DNA of 19,060 nt, from NCBI GenBank assembly GCA_001584585.1, contig LSYV01000115.1, positions 113,655 to 132,714 of the forward strand. Reading direction: 5' to 3'. Positions 1 to 10,451 of the stretch are shown in pieces; positions within the stretch are counted from its first letter, which is position 1, and every line of letters begins with the position of its first letter. The DNA is from Gonium pectorale. Lineage: Eukaryota > Chlorophyta > Chlorophyceae > Chlamydomonadales > Volvocaceae. The position numbers were made by a program, and so were the translations under genes. The notes beneath the pieces are model-generated. The model saw only the letters and a program-made list of their open reading frames with translations. It was not told the DNA's origin and ran no database searches.

Positions 1-81
1 CGACCGTCGTCGCCAAAGCCGCCGTCAGCCTTACCGCCGTCACCGCTTCCGCCGTCGCCTGTACCGCCGGCTCCTCCATCC

Positions 82-121
<40 letters not shown>

Positions 122-654
122 GCTCGTCGCCCTCACCTTCACCGCCATCCCCACAGCCCCCATCCGCTCAGCCTCCCTCTCCAAGGCCTCCCTCGCCCCG
201 ACCGCCATCGCCAAAGCCGCCTTCTCCTTATCCCCAACCAACGCCGCCGTCGCCCGCCCCCTCCCAGCCTGCGCCATCATCTCCCACCTCACTGAACACC
301 TCCTTACTGCCGTCACCGCCAGCGCCCATCCCACCGCCGTCGCCGCCGACGCCATTTTCGCCTCTTGCACGTGTGCCGCCGTCTCCTGAGCCGTCCCCGC
401 CAGCGCCGCCATTGCCACCCTCACCGTCGTCACCATCACCACCGTCGCCACCGTCGCCGCGGCCTCCCTCCCCGAACCCTCCATCTCCAAAGCCGCCGTC
501 ACCAAAGCCACCATCCCCGAAGCCGCCGTCGCCTAAACCGCCGTTGCCCATGCCGCCGTCGCCCAAACCACCATCACCGATACCTCCGTTTCCCGCCCCT
601 TCATCCCCGTCACCGTTGGTTGGGTGTTCTACAACTGACAACTCCGTGGCTGCG
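1..654 (+). repeat. Ser-Pro-rich coding repeat (hydroxyproline-rich wall-protein type)
   Basis: The frame beginning at base 1 is open to 690 and is almost entirely Ser/Pro with Lys, Arg and Gln. A 9-nt tandem unit (ccgccctcg, encoding PPS) runs at about 82-121, and a 12-nt SPKPP-type unit repeats at about 478-560. The exon is predicted to end at 654 before a gtgggt donor. This puts [12 protein letters not shown] next to the ILACTNAVR of the following exon and skips the TGA at 688-690. Such tracts are usually hydroxylated and arabinosylated in green algal walls; that modification is inferred. Confidence 0.85.
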
Positions 655-3600
655 GTGGGTCCGCGGGCCATACAAGCGGACGAGCAATGACTCCACAGAC
701 CTGCATCTATCTAGTATGATGTGTCACTCTTGCGTTTCTTTTTGTGGGTGTGGACTGCAAGGCGTGTGCATATCAAGCCGTCTGAATTATCGGCCCCTTG
801 AGTCCCATCAATGCCCCTCACCTCACCGTCCGCGGAACCCTGTCTGGCGTGTCCACCCGGCCTTCCCCAGATCCTGGCCTGCACTAACGCCGTCCGCGTC
901 AACCCGGACGTCCTCAGCGACGCGTCCTGCTTCGCCAGCGTGCAGGTGGGGAAGTGTGTGGGAGACAGGGGAGCGGGGCTGCCATGGGGCGGCCTGTGTT
1001 GGTGCAGGTGTATGAAACCAGTTCTGGAGCTTGGGTGGGCTTCGACGACCAGTTGGGCTTCAGTGGCTGGGCTGAAGGGGTGGGTGCCAGAGGCGCTGTG
1101 TCGGGTGGGCGCTCGCTCCGGGCTTTCAGCCCCCCTTTTTGCCCTAGGGGTGGGTGCCACGGCTCCGCGGCGGGCCGGCAGCACTCTGGCGCTGTCCATC
1201 CTGTAATGATGCCATAGTCCCGCGCGCGCGTTCATGCTTTCTTGTATTCGTACCTCGCTCGCACGCGTTAATGTGGTCGCGAGCCTGATTATCGGCTGGC
1301 TTTCGGCAGCGACAATCGGCAGCGAACCGTCCCAACCAGCCGACCGCAACCTGCTGACAGCGTCAGCGGCACCTAGCGCTAACGGTGAAAGCGCAACCGT
1401 GAACCTTCAACCGCCAACCTCTGCCTCAACGGTTCCTGCAGGCCGAGCTCACCAGCCCCCCGCGCCTGGCCCTGAACCTGGACGCGCTGCTGACGGCCGC
1501 CGCCAAGGGCCACAACGACCTCATGGTATCCACCAACACGCTGTCGCACAGGTGCGCGCGCGTGTGTGTGCGTGCGTGTGTGCGTGCGTGTGTGTGAGCG
1601 CGGCATGTGTGTGTGCGTGTGCGTGTGTGTGATGGAGTGCAGATAACAGGTCGAAGAGGTAGGTAGCTCGCAAAGGCATCCTGTACATGTATGTGCGTAC
1701 CGTATGTCTATATGCGTGTACCGTACGTGTGTGTCTCCGTACTCACGGTGTCAGCGTGGGCTGCCCCGACTCCATGGGTAGCGGCCTGGAGGGGTGAAAG
1801 GCGAGATGGCAAGGGACTCGAGGCGCCAGAGGGCCAGGGCATGAGGGCAGCTGCACGCACTCCGCCTCAACGCACGCGTGCCCTAATCTACGTCATTGAG
1901 CAGCCCTCACTTACCAGATGTGTGACCCAGTGGCGTCTCTGTGCTGCCTGGTGGGATATATCTGGCGTGTCATTCTGGTGTCTGGCGTGTCGGTCTTCAG
2001 GCGCAAATGGTAATACACGGTGCCGAAGGGTCAAAGGAAAGCAATCACAGCGGCCAACGGAAAGCCGTGTCCGCAGGCTCGCCGGCGAGCTAGGCCTGAG
2101 CAACCAACTGAAAACAACTGCAATTAAACCCTACCGACCAACCGACCAACTGAACCACCTTGGTGAACCCTCTGTATACCCATGCTCAGGCTGACCGGCG
2201 AGCTGGGCCTGGGCGACCGCGTCACCGCCGCGGGCTACAACTGGTGGGGCGTGGCGGAGAACATCGCGTCTGGGTACGGCAGCGCAAAGGACGTCGTCAG
2301 CGGCTGGCTGTGGTGAGAGTTGGAACATGGAGTATGGAGACAGGATGGGATGGAGGTGGGAGGTGGGCTGGCTGGCTGCGGCCGGGACGGGGCGGGAGGG
2401 GATGGCGGCTGCGCTGCGCATGTAGCGTCTAGGTAGCGGGGGACGAGTGTGGGGCTGTGGGCCCGAACGGATGGGGGCGAGCATGCGGACGGATGCGGGC
2501 CACTCGAAGGCCGATAACACGGCTCCTCAAGACGCCCTTCACGCACCACGCGTGGGCCGCATGTCGTATCCGACTGAGCACATGCCAGTCGCCTCCCTCT
2601 CCCCGCTCGCACACTGCCGCGGTGCCCGGCGGCGGATGGCACATGCGTGCTGGCTGGCTGTTCCCTCCGCCTCCGCACCTGGTTCACGCTCCCCGCTCGT
2701 CACCTTGTCGCGTGGGATCCCGTACCCACCATGTCTCTGCCGGTACCGAAACCCCTGGAAGAGTGTATGGTACGGCACCGAAACACCTGGAAGTATGCAT
2801 CGCTTGCGAGCAGCCATGTTGCCCATTTTGCTCCCCATCCACGCCTTGATCGTCCCCCCATGATGTATCGCAGCTCCGCGGGCCACCGCGCCAACATGTT
2901 TTCGTGCGATTACACCGACATCGGCATCGCGTCAGACACGAGCGCCAAGTACTACACGCAGGTGCGTACATGGACAACCGCCAAATCGAAATCCACCCAA
3001 CCACCAAACTGCCAAGCCGTTGTTGCACGGTCCTGGTGCCCACGCGGCACACAGCTGCCGCATGGTGCGGCTGTTTGGGACTGGACTGGCCGTATGCTTG
3101 CCACATCTGAACGGGCCTCATGTCTCTCCCTTGGCGCTCGCAGGTATTTGGATGCAGCAGCGCGACTTGCAACAGCTGCGTCACCATGGGCGCCTCGCTG
3201 CCCTCGACCCGCCCGCCGCCGTCGACTACTGCCCCACCATCTCCCAGTCCCTTGCCTACGCCTCTGCCTCTACCGCCGTCCCCACGCCCTCCGGCTTCCT
3301 CCCCGCCGCCATCGCCACCGCCATCCCCGCCATCGCCGCCGGCCGGCACCTGCACAAACACAACCTTGGCCGGCCGCTGGGCGCCGGTTAATAGCGCCTG
3401 CGGTTCGGGCGGCGGTTGGAAGTGGATCCTGCCGGGGACCACCGGCATCAACGGAACCCGCCTGCGCATTGAGTACGTCAGCTCGGCAACCACCAACGAA
3501 AGCCTGTTCTGGGCCCCCGCATCGGCGTTCGACAGCGCGGCAGGCTGCGTTGGCCAGGTTCTGACCCAAATTAGCCCCGTACGATTTGGAATTAAAGTGA

Positions 3601-3860
3601 ACGGCACGGTTGGAGCCGGAGGTGCCCTACTGCAGCGTGAGCAGATTCCGCCGGTTGACAGCAGCGCTGCGTTCCATATCAGGTGCCAGACATCTAATAC
3701 GGCGGCTACGGGACCGTACGGCGACAACTGCATGGTCGTACATCAGGCGAGCGGGCTGTGCGTTGCCGTGCCGGCTGCGTGGCCCGGCGAGCTGCTACTC
3801 CAGGACTGCGCAAGCTCCTGGCTTGGGGGGGTCTCCTGGCGCTTCTGCCGGGAAGCGTAA
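1..3860 (+). CDS. Secreted Pro-rich CAP/SCP-domain protein (5' end outside window)
   Basis: Predicted exons are <1-654, 871-945, 1442-1551, 2190-2312, 2874-2961 and 3144-3860 (stop TAA). Reading phase closes at every junction, giving 588 visible residues. Residues 1-218 are Ser-Pro-rich (SPKPPSP repeats), as in hydroxyproline-rich wall glycoproteins. Residues about 219-360 form a CAP (SCP/PR-1) domain of the bacterial-like type: TNAVR, then [47 protein letters not shown] and YYTQVFGC. The conserved His and Glu residues of the CAP cavity are therefore present (H in NTLSH, E in AENI, H in GHRAN). Residues about 370-417 are a second Pro-rich linker, and 418-588 a Cys-containing C-terminal domain with several N-glycosylation sequons. 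CAP proteins are normally secreted, and the composition suggests a wall or extracellular-matrix location. The biochemical role is unknown. The domain call is firm; exact exon borders are inferred from motif continuity and splice consensus. Confidence 0.88.
1552..1632 (+). repeat. GT/GCGT microsatellite at the start of an intron
   Basis: A run of gtgtgcgtgcgtg-type dinucleotide and tetranucleotide repeats begins at the predicted splice donor (exon end 1551) and continues to about 1632. Further GT-rich sequence with gtaccgta motifs lies at about 1683-1735. It sits in the 638-nt intron between two CAP-domain exons and is not coding in the model. Confidence 0.8.
3219..3350 (+). repeat. Second Pro-rich linker, between CAP and C-terminal domains
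   Basis: Within the last exon of the CAP gene the reading frame becomes [17 protein letters not shown] and then [15 protein letters not shown], ending at the first Cys of the C-terminal domain (GTCTNTT). It separates the Cys-rich end of the CAP domain ([12 protein letters not shown]) from the last ~170 residues and resembles the rod-like spacers of volvocine wall glycoproteins. Confidence 0.85.
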
Positions 3861-6800
3861 ATGCTCCGTGGATGGCACCTCACCGTCTCCTCATTTTGTA
3901 GTCCGCCCCGATAATGGAGGCGGCAGTAGCGAGTCACGTGGCAGACGTCGGGTAGAAATTACGTGTCCAGCGATGTATCGGCTTCATTGCTAAATTGCAC
4001 CTAGCGGTTTGCTCACCTACGGGGCTGGTTGCGCCCATCCAACCAACGGCTCATCTAAGCAGCACAGCGCCGCGGGGCGCTCTGCCGGTGCGGTGCATGT
4101 GTTCCCCGCTGTCAGGACGTGCGCGCGAATCTTGCTAAATCCATAATAATGTTGTGGCCATCGAGCAATTAAGATACAGTAACTGAGGGTGCGCGCCCGC
4201 GCTCCGTGTGGTTCATCCAAAATGTTGAATGAACATGATCCCTGGTAGCATGGCCGCGCCTTACGTTGAGGCTGTGGCCCTGAGGAGGCCGCCGCAATGT
4301 CCCCAAATGTGGTCGCAATGTCCCAAAACGTCGCTGCACAAGGTATCCGGCTGCAGTCCGTTGCTTGTCCTGAGATCAGTGAGCGCTCAAAAGCAACACC
4401 GTTGTCGATATGGTATGGTGTCAGTGCAGTAGTACGGTAGGGCAGGCGTCAGAGGGATAGAGGAGCGGGTTTTGGCACTGCGGCAGGCCCCTCCGGCGCC
4501 CTCACTTCGCGTCCGGCCAACTTGCTTAGTATCACCCATAGCCGATGCGAATCTGGGCCCTTGGAAACTCTGGCCCCTTGTGTCAGCAATCTAGATTGTC
4601 GTCCGTTGCGAAAATTACGGACTGCGCGCAGCGTTAGTTGCTGCCGGCGCCTTCACATGGCGCCTCCGCAACCCATGCGTACATGGATGATGTGCCCTAC
4701 ATGCAATACAGTAATACAACAGGGCTCGGAGTGAGACTCTCTGAGCTTCAATCGTTGGCCGTGTTGGAGGCGTTGTTTTTCCGCTATGTGGTTGCAATCC
4801 TCCGTCCTTGATTGGCGCGCGCAGCATGGACGACGAGGGTCATCAATGGGGGTTGGATGGGTGGATGGATTGTGCCAACATGTATGGCTGGTGTTACAAC
4901 TGCCTTGAGCGAGCGTTGTAGTGCGATAGTGTGTGCCGTTTGTTTGACTTGGATGATTTGACGTGAGATGAATAGTGCATGTGTCTAGTAGGTGTCCTGC
5001 CATCCAACAAGTTATCGTTCCTGCCCCCGCCATGTGCCTGCGCCCAATTGCGCTCCACCCTACACACATCACAAATCCTGCCCTTCAGCGTCCATGCGCT
5101 TTATCCCCCTGAATATACGTCATACGTGCAGCTCAATGCCTGTTAATTCGTGGCGCGCTTCCTAATCGCCTGTTGGTTCCGCCGCCGTTTTTTACAAGGC
5201 TTGATACGTGGCATCCGTGGCGTGACATGCGTGGAGTGGTTGATAGGTTTTGTATGGGCAAGTGTGGTTCATGTGGGCGTCTGTGCAATGGCTCATTTCA
5301 TAGGCATGGGAATACGTGGGCAACTACAACGCGCAGGGCCAGCAGGACCGCATGCAGAGTGGCAGACCGCATCAAGCAGAGTGGCGAGGCCGTGGACAGG
5401 CCGACAGCACGTACGGCAGTCGTCCATGTTATTAACGTACCTTTGCAATAAGCACTTCACGTGCGGTGCGTCGCAGTCCACCAGCATTAGTGGCACTGGA
5501 GAGCCTCATTTGGGCATGCAGTTTTGGTTCGGCCAGCTCGCTGCAGGCAGGCCTGCTGATGCTCAGAGGGAGCGGCTGCGTGCGGAACGATTGCACGCCC
5601 GATGGGAGTTATCGATGCCGTACTGAGCCGTGTGTGTTCTATGTGCGTAACAGCGTGTACCGAGCCGTGAGCGTCTGACAAGCGTTCGCGCTGGAAGGGC
5701 AGGCTCACTGCCCACCGACCCATGGGTCGCTGCGCGGCATTGCAGCCAGGTAACTTGGCGTAGGAACGCGGGGAGCTGGGGCGGCGGTTCGGCCAGCCGG
5801 CCAATCAAGCTGCAAGACGTGCGTGTGTTTGGGCAACCCTCATGCATTGTGTCGGGTACATGGAGTGAAGCACACGGAGCTGATGGAGCTACCTCGAATT
5901 GGCTTGCAATAAGAATTCATAGTGCACGACCTGCTTGCAACTGAACGTGTACCTCATCAAACCTTACCCGGGCTGGCCAACAGGCATGCAGGCATTGCAG
6001 CACGCACGGACAGACAGACCGGGCCCCACAGCGCCATAATTCAACATAAAACATCTTACTAACCGGGTTCCTGGCACGCATCACACGTGCATATCTAAAG
6101 GACCATTAAACAATAACACAACGGGAACAACGGGACATTGGAGCAGTCAAGCCCAAAAAATGGATTCGTGCAGCATGCTTTGTAATGTACATGCAATCAT
6201 TGTACAGGTGACCCGCACAGCAACACGATGTAAACAAGACGTACGCACAATAGCGTACAGAACCAGCATCCGTGACTGGCCACCCAAGGCATGCCCCGCC
6301 TCGAATCACATGTGGTGCTCAACGCACACACACGTACCCGGTGCCCAATACTGGAAGCGAACTCGGAAGGGCGGGCGGGCGAGACGCAGTCGCCTCAGCG
6401 GGTCCGCAATGATTCGGACTGCAGAGGGCGACCCCTTGCAAGCCAGTGACGCACTCACACGCGAGCCAAAGCACGCATATGAACCTGTCGACCAAGCAGG
6501 AGGATAACAGGTACAGACTAGGGCATGCAGAGAGCAGCGATACCCACAGGCGGAACAAGCCATGGCTCCAAAAAGAGGTGAAGTGCACTCCTCAGCCAAA
6601 AGGTAGCTCCCCCGACGCCACTACATCCTCTTGCCACACCTTCCCCTCCTCCACGCCGTCTTCCCCTCTTTCGTACCGCACACACACGGGAGGGAGGCCC
6701 TTCCTACCTCCCGCTGGGCTGTGCTGCAACCGAAAGCCGCGACATAACTCGCCAATGACTAGTTGTACAACGCCTCAAAGGCGCGTGCACCAAACCACGC

Positions 6801-7371
6801 ACTGTACACTGCTCACATTTGGAATGCATGAAAGGGACAAAAGGGACAAGCGGATACACGATACCCCGCAAGCACACGCAAAAGGAACGGCGCCAATGGC
6901 TGGCTTTGCTGCTATGCGGCGGGCATCACCTTGCCGGCATGTGATGCGCACAGCCTACATACGGTATCCTGCAGGTAGGTTAGCTGACAAGGGTCCCCGC
7001 ATTATGGGAACATTATTGCTCATCTTTTCGTGTTCGGTTCTCCGCAACGGCTCTGCACCTCCCCAAAGCACGCTCAACCGCAGATAGCCACCCGCACCCA
7101 GCAACTTCCGCCCCTGCCATCTGGCCCTTCGAACAACCCACACTGGACGCCACCCCAACGTCCCCAAGACCCCGCAAAACTCGCCGCCCGTACGGCGCTC
7201 TGTACGGCGCCACGAGACGCGCCATGTGGCTCCCTCATCATGCTGTACCGTGCACTGCTCTTGCTGCGCCACGCCAAGCCACAGCCACCACCTCATCTTT
7301 GGGGCAGTAAAGAAAGGGAAACGTCATCTCGGGGGCTCATCTTGGGGGCGTGAACACGGGGCGCACTCACC
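3861..7371. other. Intergenic region between convergent genes; no gene recognised
   Basis: This stretch is less GC-rich than the genes. Its open frames are short and lack domain motifs or convincing splice continuity. It should hold the 3' UTRs of the CAP gene (from the left) and the MIB/HERC2 gene (from the right). The green algal poly(A) signal TGTAA was looked for by eye. On the plus strand the first one after the CAP stop is near 6181, followed by two TGTACA words at 6186-6191 and 6201-6206. On the minus strand the nearest complements (ttaca) are near 5189 and 4892. Both are far from the predicted stops, so the 3' ends are unresolved. The longest frame (5150-5626, plus) looks random. Confidence 0.5.
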
Positions 7372-10300
7372 TTACCCCAGCTTGGCCAGGCGAAGCCGCC
7401 GCACGCCTGGCTCGCCCCGCGCGCGCACCCAGTACGCCCGCAGCTGTTGCGTCGCCAGCCAGCGCACCCACACGCGGCGGCCGCCACCCGGCAGTTTCTG
7501 CACCCCCACCACCTCGCCGCGGCCGCCGGGGCCGCCGTCGACTGGCGCACCGTCCTCCCCGCTGGCCTTCCCGTCGTCCCAGTCGGGACCGCGGGTCACG
7601 AGCAGGCCCTTCTTGACGCGTGCAGCGGAGAGGACGGGTCCCAGCACGAGGTCGTCAGGGGCCGCGCCGCGCCGACGCGACTCGGCGGCCTTGGCAGGCT
7701 GCGCCTGCAGGCGCGCCTCGAGCTGTGCGACGCGCTCCTGCGGGCGGGGGAAGCGAATACGGGGAACGGGTCGCGTGCGGAAGGGGAAGTGAGCAAGGTA
7801 ACGGGTTGCGGGCGGGAGGGAGAGGGGGCAAGCGGGGGGGAAGTGGCAGGGGCGCGCGCTGCACGGCAGTGCACAGGGAATGTTGGGGTCGGCGGAGCGG
7901 TGACGGGGAGCGGGAGGCGCAGGGAGCTTGGGAGAGCGCGGCGTCCGATGGCTGGCAGTGGGGAGAGGTGAGGGAGGCGGCGCCGTGCGCCCAATCATTG
8001 CAAACCAAGGCACGCGCAACCAGATGCCACATCCGAGACCACTCCCCGGCCGTAACCCCCGAGATAACTCAAAACACCGTAGCGTCAGCAGGAGGTTGTG
8101 GTGGCTCTGTCAATGCTAGGTCCGCAAAGCCGGCTTTTCTCCATCCATAGCCTACAACCAGTCCTAACCCCGCCCCGCCCCGCAGGAGCGCTGTGTACCC
8201 ACGCTCCGCCAACACATGCACGTACCTGCAGCGCCTCTCGCGCCGCCGTCTGGCTCTGCAGCGCCGCCTCCGCAGCCCTGGCGCGCTCCTCCGCAGCCGC
8301 CAGCGCAGCGGCCACCGCGCCGCCAGCACGCCCGTCTTCCCCTCTGCCCCCGATCCCTCCCGCCAGCACCTCCGCCTGCGCCTCGGCTCGCTCCTCGATC
8401 ATCTCCTGCAGCCGCTCCTCCACCCTCTCCTCCAGCCGATCCTCGACCATCTCCTCCAGCCGCTCCTCGACCGCTTCGCACAGCCGCTCCTCGATTGCCT
8501 CGTGCAGTTGCTCCTGAACCGCCTCGTGCATCAGCCGCTCCTCGACCAGCTCCTCCAGCCGCTCCTCGGCCTGCTCCCCGAGAACCTTCTCTCCGGCCAG
8601 CTCGTTCAGCCGCTCCCAGAGCGCCTCGCCATCGAGCTCATCAGCGCAGGCGCGCAGCGGCTCTTCACGCTGAGGTGGCACCGTGCAGGGCCGCGCCGCA
8701 CGGTGAGGAGGTGGAGCGGGAGCAAGGGTGTGGAGTACCGGTAGTGGGGAAACGGCGTGGGCCGGCCCTGGCTACTCCAGCGTGGCGCGGTAAGAGCATA
8801 CCGTGGGATATCATGAGGGGGAAACGGGAAACGCAATGGCCATGGAGCGGTCTACGGGGAAGACGTGCGCCGCATGGCCACACGTGTCGCCGCTGCTGAG
8901 TGCCGCAGCAGTGCGCTGCTCGCTCGCTTATGCACCCTGGGCCTCGCAGGGCAGGCTCCCTGCCCCACTGCTTCACGCGCCCAACCCGAACGCCGGCTCA
9001 AAGGTAGGTGCACCGTCCCCGAGACCCATACCCGGGTCACCGGCGTGTGGCAGCAGCCTATCTCGCACACTCCCCTCACAACCGCAATCACCGAACGCCT
9101 TGAACTACACTGGGGTCACAGGCGCCTGAGACGCACAGCACAGGCCCACCCTTTCCGTCCCTACCCGGTCCAGGCCCCGGCCCAGGTACGCCAGCTTGGT
9201 GCGCAGCTGCACCACCTCGAGCTCAAGCGACCGCCTTGCCTCGGCCGCGTCAGCCGCCGCCCGCTCGGCCGCTTCGGCGCGCGCCTCCGCGCCCTCTGCG
9301 CGCGCCCCTGCCGTCGAGGCCACCGAGCACGCGGCATCCACTATGGTGCGGAATGCAGAGAGCTGGGCCTCCTGCGAGGGGCACAAAGGGTGCGCCGCTT
9401 GCAGCACTGTCAGGCCGGAATGGAAACGGGCTGACGAGGCATTGCTGCTGTGCGGGGTGGGCTCCCCGCCAGGACGTGCGGTCGTGGAGCACTGGGTGAG
9501 TTGCCCCCACCGGCCGCACGTTCGCGTGTGGTTAGTGGGACCCTGCGGGACCAGAAGGACTGGGGTGGCAGCGCGCTGACGAGGCACCGACGGCCGTGGC
9601 TTGCGAGTCTGGTAAAATACAACGACGCTGCTCAAGCATGCGACAGCATGGCGGACGGGCCGCTGATGATGTGGCGGATTGGGAGCCGGCAACAGCCCCT
9701 TCACAACCGCGTGCCCACAAAACGCCCCAGCCTCTCCCGCGGCCTGCACGCCCTCCCGCCCCGTCAGGTGACGCATTGCCTGGGGAAGCCACCTCTCCCT
9801 GGTGGCTGAGTGCGCCTGTAAACGTCACGCGATGTCGCTGCCAGCTCCGAGTCTGGTACAGGGCTCCCCCCCTCTCCTCTCCCCGGCCATTCACACGCCC
9901 CTGGGAGCAGCAGCGACCCAAAGCTGCGGCACCTCAGGTCAAACATCCTGTATGGCCTTTGGGCCCTCTCGTTGGCGTGCACGTACCGTATGCTGAAGCC
10001 GTTCATTCGTTGACTGCAGCTCCTTCACCAACCGTGCCGACTCTGCCTCCAGCTGCGATGCGCGACCACGCTCGCCCGCTGCCTGCACAGTCGCAGTCAA
10101 TGGTGCCCGGAACCGGAAGGGCTGTCTCGCGAGGGTTTGACGGGCTCGGCAGTTCCAACCCTGCCGGGACGCGACATGCAAACCCACACCCGTCACCCAG
10201 CAGACGCCCGGAAGGTGAAGCACCTCATCTGCAGCGCCTCTGGTGCATAACACCCCACCCCGTCCCAGTAGAATCGGTGGCAACCAACCACCGCGCACCA

Positions 10301-10451
10301 TGGCGGTCCGGAGCTCCTCCCGGACGTGCCCGGCAAGCACCGGCGCGAGGCGGGAGGCCAGCAGCTCCAGCGCCGCATCCTGTTGCTGTTTGCGCCGCTC
10401 CGCGCTCGCTCTGGTCACCTTCGCCGGCTCATCGCCTGCTCGACTATCGAC
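7372..10451 (-). CDS. Coiled-coil protein with C-terminal MIB/HERC2-type domain
   Basis: Predicted exons in transcript order are 10451-10299, 10082-9987, 9371-9165, 8669-8226 and 7737-7372 (stop TAA). They give 421 residues, and every intron is phase 0. Residues 1-51 are helical (ERRKQQQDAALELLASRLAP). Residues 52-152 are coiled-coil (SQLEAESARLVKELQ, LELEVVQLRTKLAYL). Residues 153-300 are Glu/Arg-rich with an eight-residue repeat, then Ala-rich helix. Residues 301-340 are another short coil and 344-417 match the MIB/HERC2 fold: VTRGPDW, Gly-rich stretch, GRGEVVGVQ, RRVWVRW, AYWVR, and a final RLRL strand. In Mind bomb and HERC2 this domain binds partner peptides in ubiquitin ligases. No RING or HECT is visible here, so a scaffold or adaptor role is inferred. 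The true start is not identified; a duplicated copy of the first exon and possible 5' exons lie upstream to about 12.0 kb. Confidence 0.8.
8391..8578 (-). repeat. Tandem octapeptide (24-nt) repeat coding for Glu/Arg helix
   Basis: In the minus-strand frame the sequence reads as about seven consecutive units of consensus EERLEEMV: EERLEELV, EERLMHEAV (one residue longer), QEQLHEAI, EERLCEAV, EERLEEMV, EDRLEERV, EERLQEMI, followed by EERAE. At DNA level this is a diverged 24-nt repeat (plus strand: cagccgctcctcgacc-like). A period of eight is not the coiled-coil heptad; a long charged helix is the likely structure. Confidence 0.85.

Noticed and set aside
228..671. Gly-rich open frame on the minus strand (147 aa)
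   Set aside because: It is the antisense of the Ser-Pro repeat; the Gly/Asp repeats are its mirror image and there is no independent evidence of a gene.
2684..3733. Long minus-strand frame (349 aa)
   Set aside because: It runs antisense to CAP-gene exons and introns, has no domain, and its Gly-rich part mirrors the Pro-rich linker.
5150..5626. 158-aa plus-strand frame in the intergenic region
   Set aside because: No domain, repeats or splice continuity; composition looks like non-coding DNA. It cannot be fully excluded without transcript data.
6181..6206. TGTAA followed by a TGTACA pair as a poly(A) site for the CAP gene
   Set aside because: It matches the algal signal but is about 2.3 kb from the stop; without 3'-end reads this may be chance.
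8193..8744. Plus-strand Leu/Pro-rich repeat frame (LLQPLLDRLLQ-like)
   Set aside because: It is the reverse complement of the Glu/Arg octapeptide repeat. The minus-strand frame joins to neighbouring exons with good splice sites and a downstream MIB/HERC2 domain.
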